Below are positions 26,060 to 37,529 of a DNA stretch of 64,000 nucleotides, piece after piece. This DNA is from Plazaster borealis. Taxonomy: Eukaryota > Echinodermata > Asteroidea > Forcipulatida > Labidiasteridae. Below the pieces are notes generated by a model. That model was not told the DNA's origin. It did no database searches and saw only the letters and a list, made by a program, of their open reading frames with translations. The stretch is from positions 28,164,336 to 28,228,335 of the forward strand of contig CM037460.1 of assembly GCA_021014325.1 (NCBI GenBank). Direction: 5' to 3'. Numbering within the stretch: the stretch's first letter is position 1; each line of letters starts with the position of its first letter. The translations under genes were made by a program, and so were the position numbers.

Positions 26060-29000
26060 ATAGGACATCAGTGAAGACAATTCCACTAAAGATGCGGAGT
26101 TTATTTACTGCAAGAAAGAAACATATAATGTTATGCAGTCTTAAGATGCAGACTTCGTTCTAACCTTCACATCTTCATTTTAGTTTCTAAACACAAACGT
26201 CTTTAGGAAATGAGTGATCTTGGTGCGTCTAAGAAATAGGGCTTGATAGTGTTGCATATTATTTAGTATTATTACTAATTCATAACGTTGTACATATATG
26301 CATGATGTTCAATTACATAACAAAGGGATTAGAAATTTCAGACTTTTATCTAAATTCATACATGTCTGCCTCGTATAAAAAGTAGCTGTTATTTTCTCCA
26401 TGTATAAAAAATCCTACTCTTTTTATCTACTTTTTTGTTGTGAGGATACTGTTACCAAAATCCCATTGATTACCAAAAGGTGGGATTACCAAAAGTGGAA
26501 ATGTCATCATTTCAACAAGTATACCTCCTAATATTTGGAGCATGGTTCAGACATTTTAGTCAGCGATGACTCTAACCACCACTGATGACGTCATAAAACA
26601 TATTGGCTCAAGTTAGGACCATGATGTACACATCAAGGAGGGGAATATTGTTTTCGTCTTGGATCTAGACTGACTAATGAACTACACCAAAACCACGAGT
26701 TGGGTTTGTGTGTGTGCAATTTGTCGGCATTAAGAAGGTTTGAAATTCGATTTCTGTGTCAGTATCATTATACACTTTACATGAGTAGAACTTGCCTCAA
26801 CTGTCTCTCTCATCAAGAATAATACCTTTATGGCAGATAATATGCACTTGAATCTGACTTTATTAGTGTTGCATGATGCCAAACCCGAAACATACAAAGA
26901 ACATGTACAAGACATCCACAAGTTTCTCTCTGAAGCCTACAAGCAGCAAGTGTAATCCCAGCCGGTTATTCGGCCCCTGTCCCTGCGGCTAGTCAGCACA
27001 AGCATCATCTCCCTTACCACTGTTTCGCCCAGCAGTGGTCACAACGAGCGTGTAATGATTCCTAGAGTGGGCTGCAGCCGTTCATATAAGCCTTAAGTGT
27101 CTCCTTAACAGGACAGCTTGTGTTTAGCTATTGATGTTTATACATGTCAGCTTTTTTTCCTCTTCGTCCTGTGTGTCTGTGTTTGTGTGGGTTTCCCATG
27201 TGCCGTCTTTTCTTTCCTGTTTTGAATTCGATTACAAGACAAACCTAAAGAGAAGTCTTTAGATGTATCGGTTATCACGGCTCTGCGAGTGTTACTAGGT
27301 TTAAGAGAGCTTACAATTACTGTTTTTAATATCATTATAACTTAGCTACACCTTAATCAGGACCGCCCTTTACGATTAGATGGAGGTGAAGGTTAAATAA
27401 TGATAGACGTAAAATATAACTGGTGACTCAGGTACAGAACTATGCAAATGAACCAAGTCAGTTGCTAAAAGGAACTCAGTTTTTGCAACTAATTGGTGTG
27501 TCCAATATTGTATTCTGTCTTGTGACATTTTTGACTTCATGACGCCATTTTCTACATCACAAAAATTGTGTGAGTTAATGACATATAGATCTGATTAGAC
27601 AGGACCGAGGTATCTCCCAGCTCGTCCAAATGTGTTCAACATACCGTGAAGAAATACCGTGTGCCACACCCAGCAACACCTCGTGTGTGATGGTTGAACA
27701 TTCGTGTTCATGAATAGTCTTTCTATTTGTTTCAATTCTCCATATGAGGATATGGGGATCGCGTATTTAAACCATGAAGTAGACCGTTGTCAACGTTTTT
27801 GAACAGATGTGATAGTAGCAAACAGAACAAGATAATAATGTGTTTTTTAATTCGGTTTACCTTTAAAAAAAATTCAATCCTAATTGATCTTCTCCTAAAG
27901 ATAATGGAAAACTTGCATGTAGACTCAGTCAGAATTTTGCTTCGGTACAAAGTCCAAATTATGACAACAATCGGAAAGGCAGATATGGTTTCATCAACAG
28001 TGCATTACTTGCCCGAAAATGAAGGTATATAAGTAGCTGATACACGAACGGTGGAAGTGAACAGTTACCAAGAACCTCAGGTTGAATTCATTGAAGCTCG
28101 GATGTCACGGATTGATTCCAGCGTGAGTGTGAAGTTGACTTGTTGTTGGGCGAATAACCTCACTCACACGCCACACATTGTTTCTCCGAAAGATAATGAG
28201 AAAATATGATTTGTTTTGTTATACCATGATTTTACTGGTAATAAATTATAAGTTATCACCAACAAAACCTCGTGTATTCCTTCTGTTGTTTAACATCAGG
28301 GGCCATTAAGTATACCTCTAATCTCTAAATATAATAGCGTACAGGAGGCATTTACTTGGCATACGTTGCTTAACATAAGTGATGTACATACAAAGCTATG
28401 TGCATATTCCTTCCTTCATCGTACAGACATTACGGTGTGGCTTGAAAGAGTAGGTGGTTGATGAAGGGGATATCAATGGGTCAGTGAGACTCCATATACC
28501 GGCTGGGTAGGTGGGAGGAAACAGGCAGACAGTTGCAGTAGACTCACATATAGTCATTCGTGAGAGATGGAAAGAGAAAGTGATGATAGAATGTAGTAAA
28601 AGGGTCCTACGTTTTTAAAAAGGGAAAAGAAGAAAAAAGGTCAGTTTAGCGTCCTGAAAGTTTCCACGAAAGGAAAGAAACAGTGAAAACACATAGGTAG
28701 ATTGCTCAGATAAATAGCAGACCTTAATGAATACTAAAACAGTTGTAAATACTTGTTTGACATCAACATCATTTGGCTTGTTTTCACTGGTCCCTTTATA
28801 AAAAAGAAGAGGAAAAATCCAACAATCTAGCGCGGATAAATTGCTACTTAGACGGGCGAAAAAATGGTATTGCGTGTTGGTGCTTTGAGCTATGGTACAG
28901 GGGACAGATGGCCCATTAATACAGAATGAAACTTGTCATATTAGTCACGTGGAAGTAAGAGATTTGAACGCGGCGCAATTACCTGAGAGTGACTATGGTA

Positions 29001-29376
29001 AGACGTGAAGCGTAAAACCACACGCGGGCGTGCAACCACCATGTAACTAAACCATACCCAAGCTTCATCATACGGGAGACAATTTGTGTAGATGAAGGCT
29101 CTGTCATTAGACATAATAAGCCGGTACAGTACACCAATCTACAGCGTGGTCTCACACACTTGTTGAACCATTTCACGTTTGAGTTTAGAAATTAAGGGTC
29201 ATCTTTGATTTTGTGTAATTGACTCGAGACAACTGTACAGTGACGTCGTTAATGTAGATTTGTTTTCAGGACAAACACCTACCGTCTAAGTTATTGTTGG
29301 TTTTTGTTTGATTTCATTTATTTCTTTCAATATCTTTGTACATGAGACAAAAAGATCAGCGTAAGCTGTTTTACAT

Positions 29377-29446
29377 CAATGTTCTGTAGGCCAACGAATT
29401 CAACAAACTACAATGTTCTGTGTAGGCCAACGATTACAACAAACTA
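29377..29446 (+). repeat. Tandem duplication, about 35 bp, two copies
   Basis: Two adjacent copies (29377-29410 and 29411-29446) start CAATGTTCTG, share TAGGCCAACGA and end CAACAAACTA. They differ by a 2-bp insertion and one local change. Confidence 0.9.
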
Positions 29447-31660
29447 AAAAAGGGCAAAAGACAATGACGAAAATTGTTCCTTCCAAAGCTTTTAGTTAAT
29501 GTTTCATTTTATAGAATGGTCGATGTGCATTAGTGAATTTGATCCAGATATGTAAAGTTACATGATAACCAAACCATACAACTCAAGGTCCATTTAGTCT
29601 TTCGTTTCTATACGAGTAACTAGAAACTATCTATGTCCCAGTAGATCCCGTATGAATTGGATTTATTTATTTTTCTGTTTTATTAATTATTTTTACCAAT
29701 AACCTTCGTTCGTTCTGTAAGATTAAACTGTAAACCTGCTCAGAGCCTTCATATGGATTAGATAGAAAGCTCTTATATTAAAGGTTAGGAGGACACAAGA
29801 AAAATCGACGGATATTTTCAAGTTGACTTCATCTCTTGTTGAAATTGCCGGAGTGTTTGGCCAATTTATAGATGACCTTGTGTATGTGTTTTCATCCCAT
29901 CACAGTCTCCGGGTCACGTCCTGCATTAAATTCATCTTTATTGTGGGATACAGGAAATGGTCATATTAGTTGACACCATGCATGGCCTGTTTCGGTTGAA
30001 GTATGGCAAAAGGTAGCCATTTTGTTTGTCTGCTTGTTCGTAAATACCATCAAATAAACACTTTTGAAATACAGATTTGAATAAATTAAACTTAAAACAG
30101 AAAAGCTAAACTGAAACTATTAAATCACTTTAAAAAAAGGTTTGATTATGAATAGTTCATAAATCAACCTTATGCTCCAAAGTACATACACCTCGCGCCC
30201 CAATACTTTATTCACACTGATAACCTCATCTCCCTCCACCATTAAGAGCGTACGACTTGAAAGGAGGCCAGCGTTTCACCATGTGTAGCAATATAAATCC
30301 ATATAGTTTAATTAATTATCCCACACTAAACCACTTGTGCTGTGGAGGATGATACGGTGGTGTTGTACCACAATGTAATTGATGGTTTGATGGCAGCATA
30401 CGGTCGTATTAATCAATACTTGGTATCGTAGAGGGCCATCAACTCGACACAATTCCAAATGTGGAGTGGGGTTCACAAAATTACTCATTAACCAATAACT
30501 TTTGTAAATAGTTTAGTAGCATAGAAATTGAATATGACATGACCGCTCTCATTCCTGTCAAACCATTGGAAATGTCTACAAGTTGGACAGTATTTAATAT
30601 TAAAACACTTAAAGATACACTTTCGATCTTAGGTTAAGGATTTGGTTCAACAGTCAGTCATTTATTCTCACATCAATTAGCTACATACAAATCCTATAAT
30701 GTTAATAACAAAAATATATATTATCAGTGAAATTTTAAAGAAAAAAACTAAGTGAAGTATCTGAAAAAGCTGAACCGATGATTTTATAATATTTAATTAT
30801 ATTTATTCATTTTGTTAGAAGTCCCAACGAAATTTACCGCGGTCTGGGAGAGACACGCATCACGCGTTTTTTTGTTCGTTTGAGCATGCGTACTTAGATA
30901 ACAGTCCTACGTCAATACAACCCTCTGCTGCATCCGTTTTGGTAATCGTTTTGCTCGACTTTCTTTCACTCCATCAGTTCTTATCAGGAACATCAGTAGC
31001 AGCATTTTCATCACTGTCACATTCCCTTCAACCAGCGGCATTATTTCCTGAAGCGTCGTAGCAAAATGCAAGAATTTGACACCGAGAATGGTAAAAAGAT
31101 GAGGATTTTGGGGAGTGATTTTGAGAATCAGCAAACAGTCCACTTGCTAAGTCAACAATTGACTGATTATAGCCGCTAGGCTAAAACAAAACATGGATAT
31201 CAGCACATGTAGTGGTATTTAAAGCGGCTTACCCTAACCAATGTTTGTTCATAACTCTTTGAAATCAAATTATTCTACCGACCTTATGTAGTTGCACTTT
31301 CTTAGAAGCTAGTCCAGTCTTTAAAACGTAACAAACTGCAGTGTTTTTGAATGTTACAATCCTTAACTTGTGTCAATTATGTAAAGCCTCAAGTTGGATC
31401 AGTTGAGTGGAAAGTCAAGGACAAGTTTCTTCCTTTTTGATATAATACGGGAATAAATGCCATAGCATTAATTATCGGTTGAGAATGTGATCGATACCTT
31501 CTCCCTTTGAAGACCTTGCATCCGCCATTGCTATCTTTGAAACAAAGATAAAATGGAAGCTTTAAGGTCCCTGGTAAAAAGAAAAGGTGATGCGTTCGAG
31601 GCGGTATAGCTTTACCCAAGTATCTTAGTATCAATGTTTTTTTTCCTTTCTGAAATCAGG

Positions 31661-31860
31661 TTTCCCAGAGAGACAAAGTTTGCAGGGTTTTCAACAGACG
31701 ACAAAATCATTCAGTGTTATTGCCCATCCACAGACCTATTCCTTTAAACTACTCCTATATTCCCTTTTTCATAAAAAGCAGTTTTCCCAGAGTGACAAAG
31801 TTTGCAGAGTTTCCAACAATCTTTCAGTGTCATTGTTCGTCCATAGAACTATTCCTTTAA
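31661..31860 (+). repeat. Tandem duplication, about 122 bp period
   Basis: Copies start TTTCCCAGAG at 31661 and 31783. Both continue GACAAAGTTTGCAG, then a TTCAGTGT word, and end with ATTCCTTTAAA. The second is slightly shorter. An old local duplication. Confidence 0.85.
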
Positions 31861-34800
31861 AGAGATGGGATATGTTGATGGTCACGTACAATATTGTCAC
31901 TTGTGGCATAAGAGCGGCACACCACAGAAGACCTCGTCTCATTCCAAATTAGAACTAAAGCAAAGCAAATTTCTCAAGCGATTTGGCGCGTAAATTCGTT
32001 ACAATAAAAAGATGGTTACCGGCTAATCGATTTATGTCACTGTTGTTTATACCTCAAAGGGGAACCCCTTCATAACTAGAACTTCTGGGACGAGGAAAAT
32101 GTATGCAGATTTGTTGCATGTGCTGCCGATGTTGTCCGTACGGTCCCGACTCATGGGGACGGCCCAAGCGTCTTTGTCGGCTGTCGGTAGGCTGTCGGCA
32201 ACAAGGTGAAGACAGATTGCACCCAACCCTGCATTTTTATTGTGATAAATTCAGTCCAGAGGGATCCGGCTTTAGAAGAAGTAGATCTCGATCGAAGCAT
32301 TAAATATCCCTACATTATCATACATTGGTAGTTTGTGAACGTGTTGTGCAAGACACAACCCAGATTGGGGACCGGGTATGTGTGGAGAAGAGAACTCCTC
32401 CATATTTGGGCATGACCTTTTATTTCTAAATTTAGTACTAAGATTCGACCTCTTTGTTTGATCTTACATCTTATTTCAGTTTCAAAGTGCTGGTTTCGTG
32501 TTTTTGTGTCAATGTATCCTCCATAACGGTATTCATTCTGTGGATGAAGAACTTTTGTTAATTCGTTAATTAAATGTTTCAACATCGTAAACATAAGCTC
32601 CTAAATAACTGTGGGAAAATGAAAATAGTTCAAAAATAGGTGTCCGTATAACGATACAGTCAGCATACACAGGATTTATGTGTTCTAGTTTAACAAACAG
32701 GTGTTTTACTTACTTGAACTCTCAATATGTAGCTCCTGAACAAGTGGTTCATATGATTTCATTAATATCGTTACTATCTCCACAGATAGAGCTAGGATGT
32801 GTGTGGATACCACTCCAATCAATTCTAGCAAGTAGATTTGACATTGTCAGCCAGTGAATAAATTGTGTACAGAGCAAGAAGTGAAATTTACTCATCATGA
32901 GTGATGGAGACTAAGGAATAAGATACACAGAATCTTGAGAGACACAAAATATACAAATATGGCTTAGTAATGTCCTTCAATTTAGCTCATTTTCCTGGCT
33001 TTCTGGCCCACTTAAAACGTCGGAAACGAGCAAAAAGCCTATAAAATGTGGCTGAGTGACACCAGGGTAGGAAAGCCAGAGGTAGCATTATTTAAATCAA
33101 GACAGCCAGCTTCGATTATCGTAACCTTGATTCTGAGGTATAGGGTTGAATACGAGAGGTCATCAAAATGCCGTCAACACCGTCAAATGAAAAGTATATA
33201 AACAAAACTTCAAATCTCTGCCATCAAAATTGACCTAAATTGTGGATCCCAGAAGAGGAGGCAGACATATTTCTAGGTCACTGTGAAATGAGTTTTAAAG
33301 TATAGGTACAATTTCAGTACAAGATCACCTTTTCAGAGTATGGTAAGTTTGACATACCGTTTATGACATAAAAAGTACTCACCATCAGTGGGTTTTATGA
33401 AAGGATGGTGATACATTTTTTCCCCTGAATGGTTCGTCTTGTTCCATTCTTTAAATCATTTATTTGATGACGACTTAATTTCAATTACATTGATAAAAAC
33501 ATATAAGGATTTTAAATAACATGTGTTTTTGATTTAACTCAAATCATTGGACATTACATGTAGTGTATTTTAATTACAGTTTACATCATCCGTAAAATTT
33601 ACGCTTGACCCCTGCAGGAAGTTAAGTCGCTCGCTGTGACGGTCACGCTGAACTTTAAAAACCCATTGTCCAGTGACCGTGATGTGCGATTGACATAAGA
33701 AAACAGACGGGTTTCCTCCAATCGGTCAATCTTCTAACATTGAACTTGTGGTGAGATTGTTGTATACATTAAGGCGGCCTGTTGAATCCAGCAGAGTCAT
33801 CAAACCTGCCTGACTTGAGGATGAATAAGACGCTGTTCACTGGCAGATCGAATCAAATCTAATCATGCAATGCTTTGATGTAGCACTCTTCACTACTGCG
33901 TCTCGGGAGACTGACCGTGGCAATAGAGATAAGATGGGGGGGGGGCCTTTGGTGACTCTCAGAAGGCCGGGGCTTGATAATGCCTAGCCACTCTCTAAGG
34001 TCTTCTCTCGGCAGGAGGACTTCTCTTTGGATGAGGACAATTGGCCACTTAGTGATGAAATAGCAATGAAGATTCACCTGGGTACCAGTGAGACGAACTG
34101 TTACTATCGCTACCTACAATCAGTATACAATCAAATTCTTAGGATGCATGCATAACGTTCTAATCATTTTAACTGATTGATTAGTGGTATGAAACACATG
34201 TGTACCATGTATAACATCCTAAACTGGTTTCTTAAGACCCACAAAGCAGCCTTCAGCTTAAATCATGGAGGGGTGTAAAATCATTGAATTTGCTTATGTT
34301 TTACAAACAAGGAGAATGAATGAATATAAACCACTCGTACCCTCCGGTCCGTCTTTGTCAGTTCAGAATGATGAACATTTATTAAAGCAACCGGTATTGG
34401 AAGAAATCTCTTTCAAATGCATGAAATGTTAGAAGGGAGAGTCATAATTTCTAAATGGCTGACCAATCAGCAGTGATTTGACCACAACCACATCTTGTGT
34501 TAGACGAAACGTTACTTTGCCTATCATTCGTTAATGACATCAGAATGATACGCATCTGTATCTAGGTGCATCAGGTGCCGGAGGATATGAAACTATTTGG
34601 AGAGATGCTAATAGGCTTCGTCTTGTCTGCCATCTCAATGTCAAACTGCAACGAGGCGTAAGATGCATTATGTGACAAGATGTAATGCTGGAAAGAAGAT
34701 ACAAGTATGAGGAGATAAGATTGCAGTAATCGCGGAGCGTCTTATCCGTGAGGATGAGAGAGAATTTCGCAAATCAGAGCTTGTAGACATCTCATTACGG

Positions 34801-36214
34801 CGGTTTTTGTTCGACAGCAGACAAATCAAGCTGAACGTATATATTACAAAAGCTTTTAACTCAAGATGGACAATGCTTTGTAGATATAATATTCACAACT
34901 TAAGTTAAAAACATAGTAGATATATTATTAAATGTATAGTTTGTTGTTAATTTTACATGCAGTTTTAGGTGCTTTCTTTAAAATAGATACACGATTACTA
35001 AAGGTTAATTTACCTCGTGTGGTGTTTGTTTTATCGAGTCGAAAACGCTTCGGCTAAAAAGGTATATCACCATCTACCGAATCCTCATTGTTAAAGAACT
35101 AAATATGAGGGCAAAAGGTAATAAGAATAGAGGGCCAACACAATATCCTCCCTCTTCTAAACTTCAATTTCTTTTATATGGAAACTTCATGTTTTTTGAT
35201 ATTGGAAAAAACGACGCCCGGCAGAAGAAAAACATGAAGTCGTTTTAACGAGACTATGGCAAGACACTGACCATGAGCTAAGTCCATTATATCGCGTACT
35301 CTAGCCTGAGTGCAGATGGTTCAAATCGTAGTCTACATTTCTAGTTGTTGTTCTTCCATTTCCCTTGTATTGCCCCATGCATCATACATTGTAGTGTAGA
35401 GGGAGATATGACGTTCTCTTCATCACCACACTCTTGATTAAATACACATTGTCAACCTTGGTTCTTGTTTTGCTAATATAGCGTGCTCGAGTTCCCGCCA
35501 TATGCTTTTTGTTGTTACTTCCTTTGATTAAAGTCATCTTGTTTTGGGTTTGTTTTGCCAAGGAGGAGATTATAACGATCGCATAGTCTTTTTATTTGTC
35601 AACTCATAATCTGTTGAAGGAATCACGTATTTTGATATTCAGTAATGGCAAGATGCATTCGTCTGATTCAGGGAAACACTATCAGCTGGATTTCTCTTAT
35701 TTGCTGGATTTTACTTCCCTTTCTCCCTTCTTGAAGTTTGGACTCAGAGTTGCTGATTGGAATTTTGTTTTATTTTTGGGCATAATTTGAAGGTCTCCTT
35801 TTGAGTGTGTCTTAATTACTTACCTGTATATTGTTGGAATTATCATTACTGATGAGATTTTAAAAGACGGGTCGGCTCAGTTTATGTCATTGGGAAAATT
35901 GAAAGGATGTGTCTTGAATAAACTGTTGCTAATTATTATTTTGGTTCAGATGAAACCTGTTGTAGGGACTGCGCTGAAGAGTGGCACATATTTCAAGCCG
36001 ATCATCACTTAATTCATGTGATGTTTCTTAGTGTTGGGTTTATTGTATTTTCCAGTGTAGCCACTTCTTGTTTGCCCAGTTACATTGACAGACCTAACAG
36101 ATACAAGTCTATACTTCAAGAAGGTATTACAGGAACTGATATTGAGTCACTGTTTTTGTTTCATGTATTGTACAGTTCGGTATCAGCAACCGATACTCAT
36201 CACAGTGCGTCCCT

Positions 36215-36341
36215 CCACCCCATCCATTTTAGTTTTGTGTGCTCCTTCCTCTGGGAGTCATTGTTAGCTGTCCCCACCCCATTGGTTTTAGTTTTACAGT
36301 AGGCCCAGTGTGCTCCTTTCTCTTGGAGTCATTGTTAGCTG
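36215..36341 (+). repeat. Tandem duplication, about 60 bp period
   Basis: Copies start CCACCCCAT at 36215 and 36274. Both contain TTTTAGTTTT, GTGTGCTCCTT and GGAGTCATTGTTAGCTG. The second has a short insertion after TTTTAGTTTT. Confidence 0.88.
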
Positions 36342-37076
36342 TTTGCTTGCCAAGTCAAGAATTCCGGTGTTGCATCTTAAGACATCTCGACCACTTCATC
36401 CTGCTCTTTCACTGCCTTAAGTTTCCCTTTTCAGTCACGCCCGATTCGTCTCCACCACATTGATTCGTTTTGTAAGGTTGATGGGGTCCCAGAAAATTAC
36501 AAGACGCACTCCCGACCGTTTGCTCCTCAACCTCCTCACTGTTCGTCTCGTCCCTAAGCGGTCAAAGTGATTCACCGGCCAAAAGCGCCGTCCGCCTAGC
36601 CGACTGACATTGCAATAATAATGTTCACCTCATCTCATGAAATTCATGAGTATGAAGCTGGTACTAACGGTCGTGACTTCTTTCTAGGCTTGGCCTTGGA
36701 GTATCTTTCTATAATTTGCTCATATCTCCGGGTGATATCTGCATACTGGACCCGGGCATGGTTTTAGCGAGCGAATTAAGAAGCGGTAATCAACGTATCG
36801 GTTACCGCTAATATCGGCTAAATACTCGGGCAAAACTGGCTTCGGAAAGCACACGACTCAAATTCAACGTGTGATGAGGTCCGTTTATGTTACCGACCCC
36901 TGCTTTGTTTAGAACTACTATCTAATAGCCTTTTTCCAATACTGGAGAGGTTTTGTTTTGCTCAATATAAGAATTCGCAAAATAAAGTTTGGTCTCAATT
37001 ATGAATTAGGAACCGACGCTAAATTGTCATTGAGCATACAGGATACATGACAAAGATGGCCACATCATTTTATGTA

Positions 37077-37090
37077 CCCCCCCCCCCCCC

Positions 37091-37118
<28 letters not shown>
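37077..37118 (+). repeat. Poly-C followed by poly-A tract
   Basis: Fourteen C then about 28 A without interruption, 69 bp before the A6 element. Such tracts are prone to length error in sequencing and assembly. Confidence 0.95.
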
Positions 37119-37121
<3 letters not shown>

Positions 37122-37186
37122 GAACAAAATCTCCAAGCCGGACATTTGGCCCCTGTTTTTGTTTTGGTCACATCTTTGGCTCAGGC

Positions 37187-37529
37187 TTAAAGGCCCTGTA
37201 CACTATTGGTAAGATCGAAAAACGTTAATGTTCACAGGTTCACACACAACTTACATGATTTAAAATAAGTAATGGTTGAAAGGGTTCCTTAAAATATTTC
37301 TGCCTAAAATGCTATCGTTTCTGAGAAATGAGTAAAAAAATAGTTTTTATCACGCGCGATATTTTGAAAAAACAGAAAACACATAAGGTCTCTTTTCACT
37401 ATTTTCTCGTGATCTCGATGACCAATTAAGCTCAAACTTTCACAGGTTTGTTTGTTCACGCATATGTTGAATCACACAAAATGTGGACACTGATTTTGAG
37501 CTGTTACCAAAAGTGTACAATACCTTTAA
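37187..37529 (+). mobile_element. Family A element, divergent copy A6
   Basis: 343 bp with TTAA at both ends. Termini read TTAAAGGCCCTGTACACT and the near-complement, lacking the CACGTTTGG core and carrying ACTATTGG instead. The internal sequence keeps family A words such as TTTCTGAGAAA and GACCAATTAAGCTCAAA. The centre (37348-37361) is a different short palindrome, TATCACGCGCGATA with one mismatch. Likely a separate subfamily. Confidence 0.75.

Larger units (their letters stand above)
23740..37186. other. Long non-coding stretch, no gene supported
   Basis: About 13.4 kb with no exon, RNA gene or mobile element I can name. Landmarks: a TTG run at 25402-25420; a YY1-like 12-mer at 25478; a near-perfect RFX X-box at 26046; TGACGTCA at 26586; a CRE-half/YY1-like pair at 27532-27548; duplications at 29377, 31661 and 36215; a G run at 33937-33946; and a C/A homopolymer at 37077. 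Open frames here are 60-94 codons without recognised domains. Confidence 0.5.
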
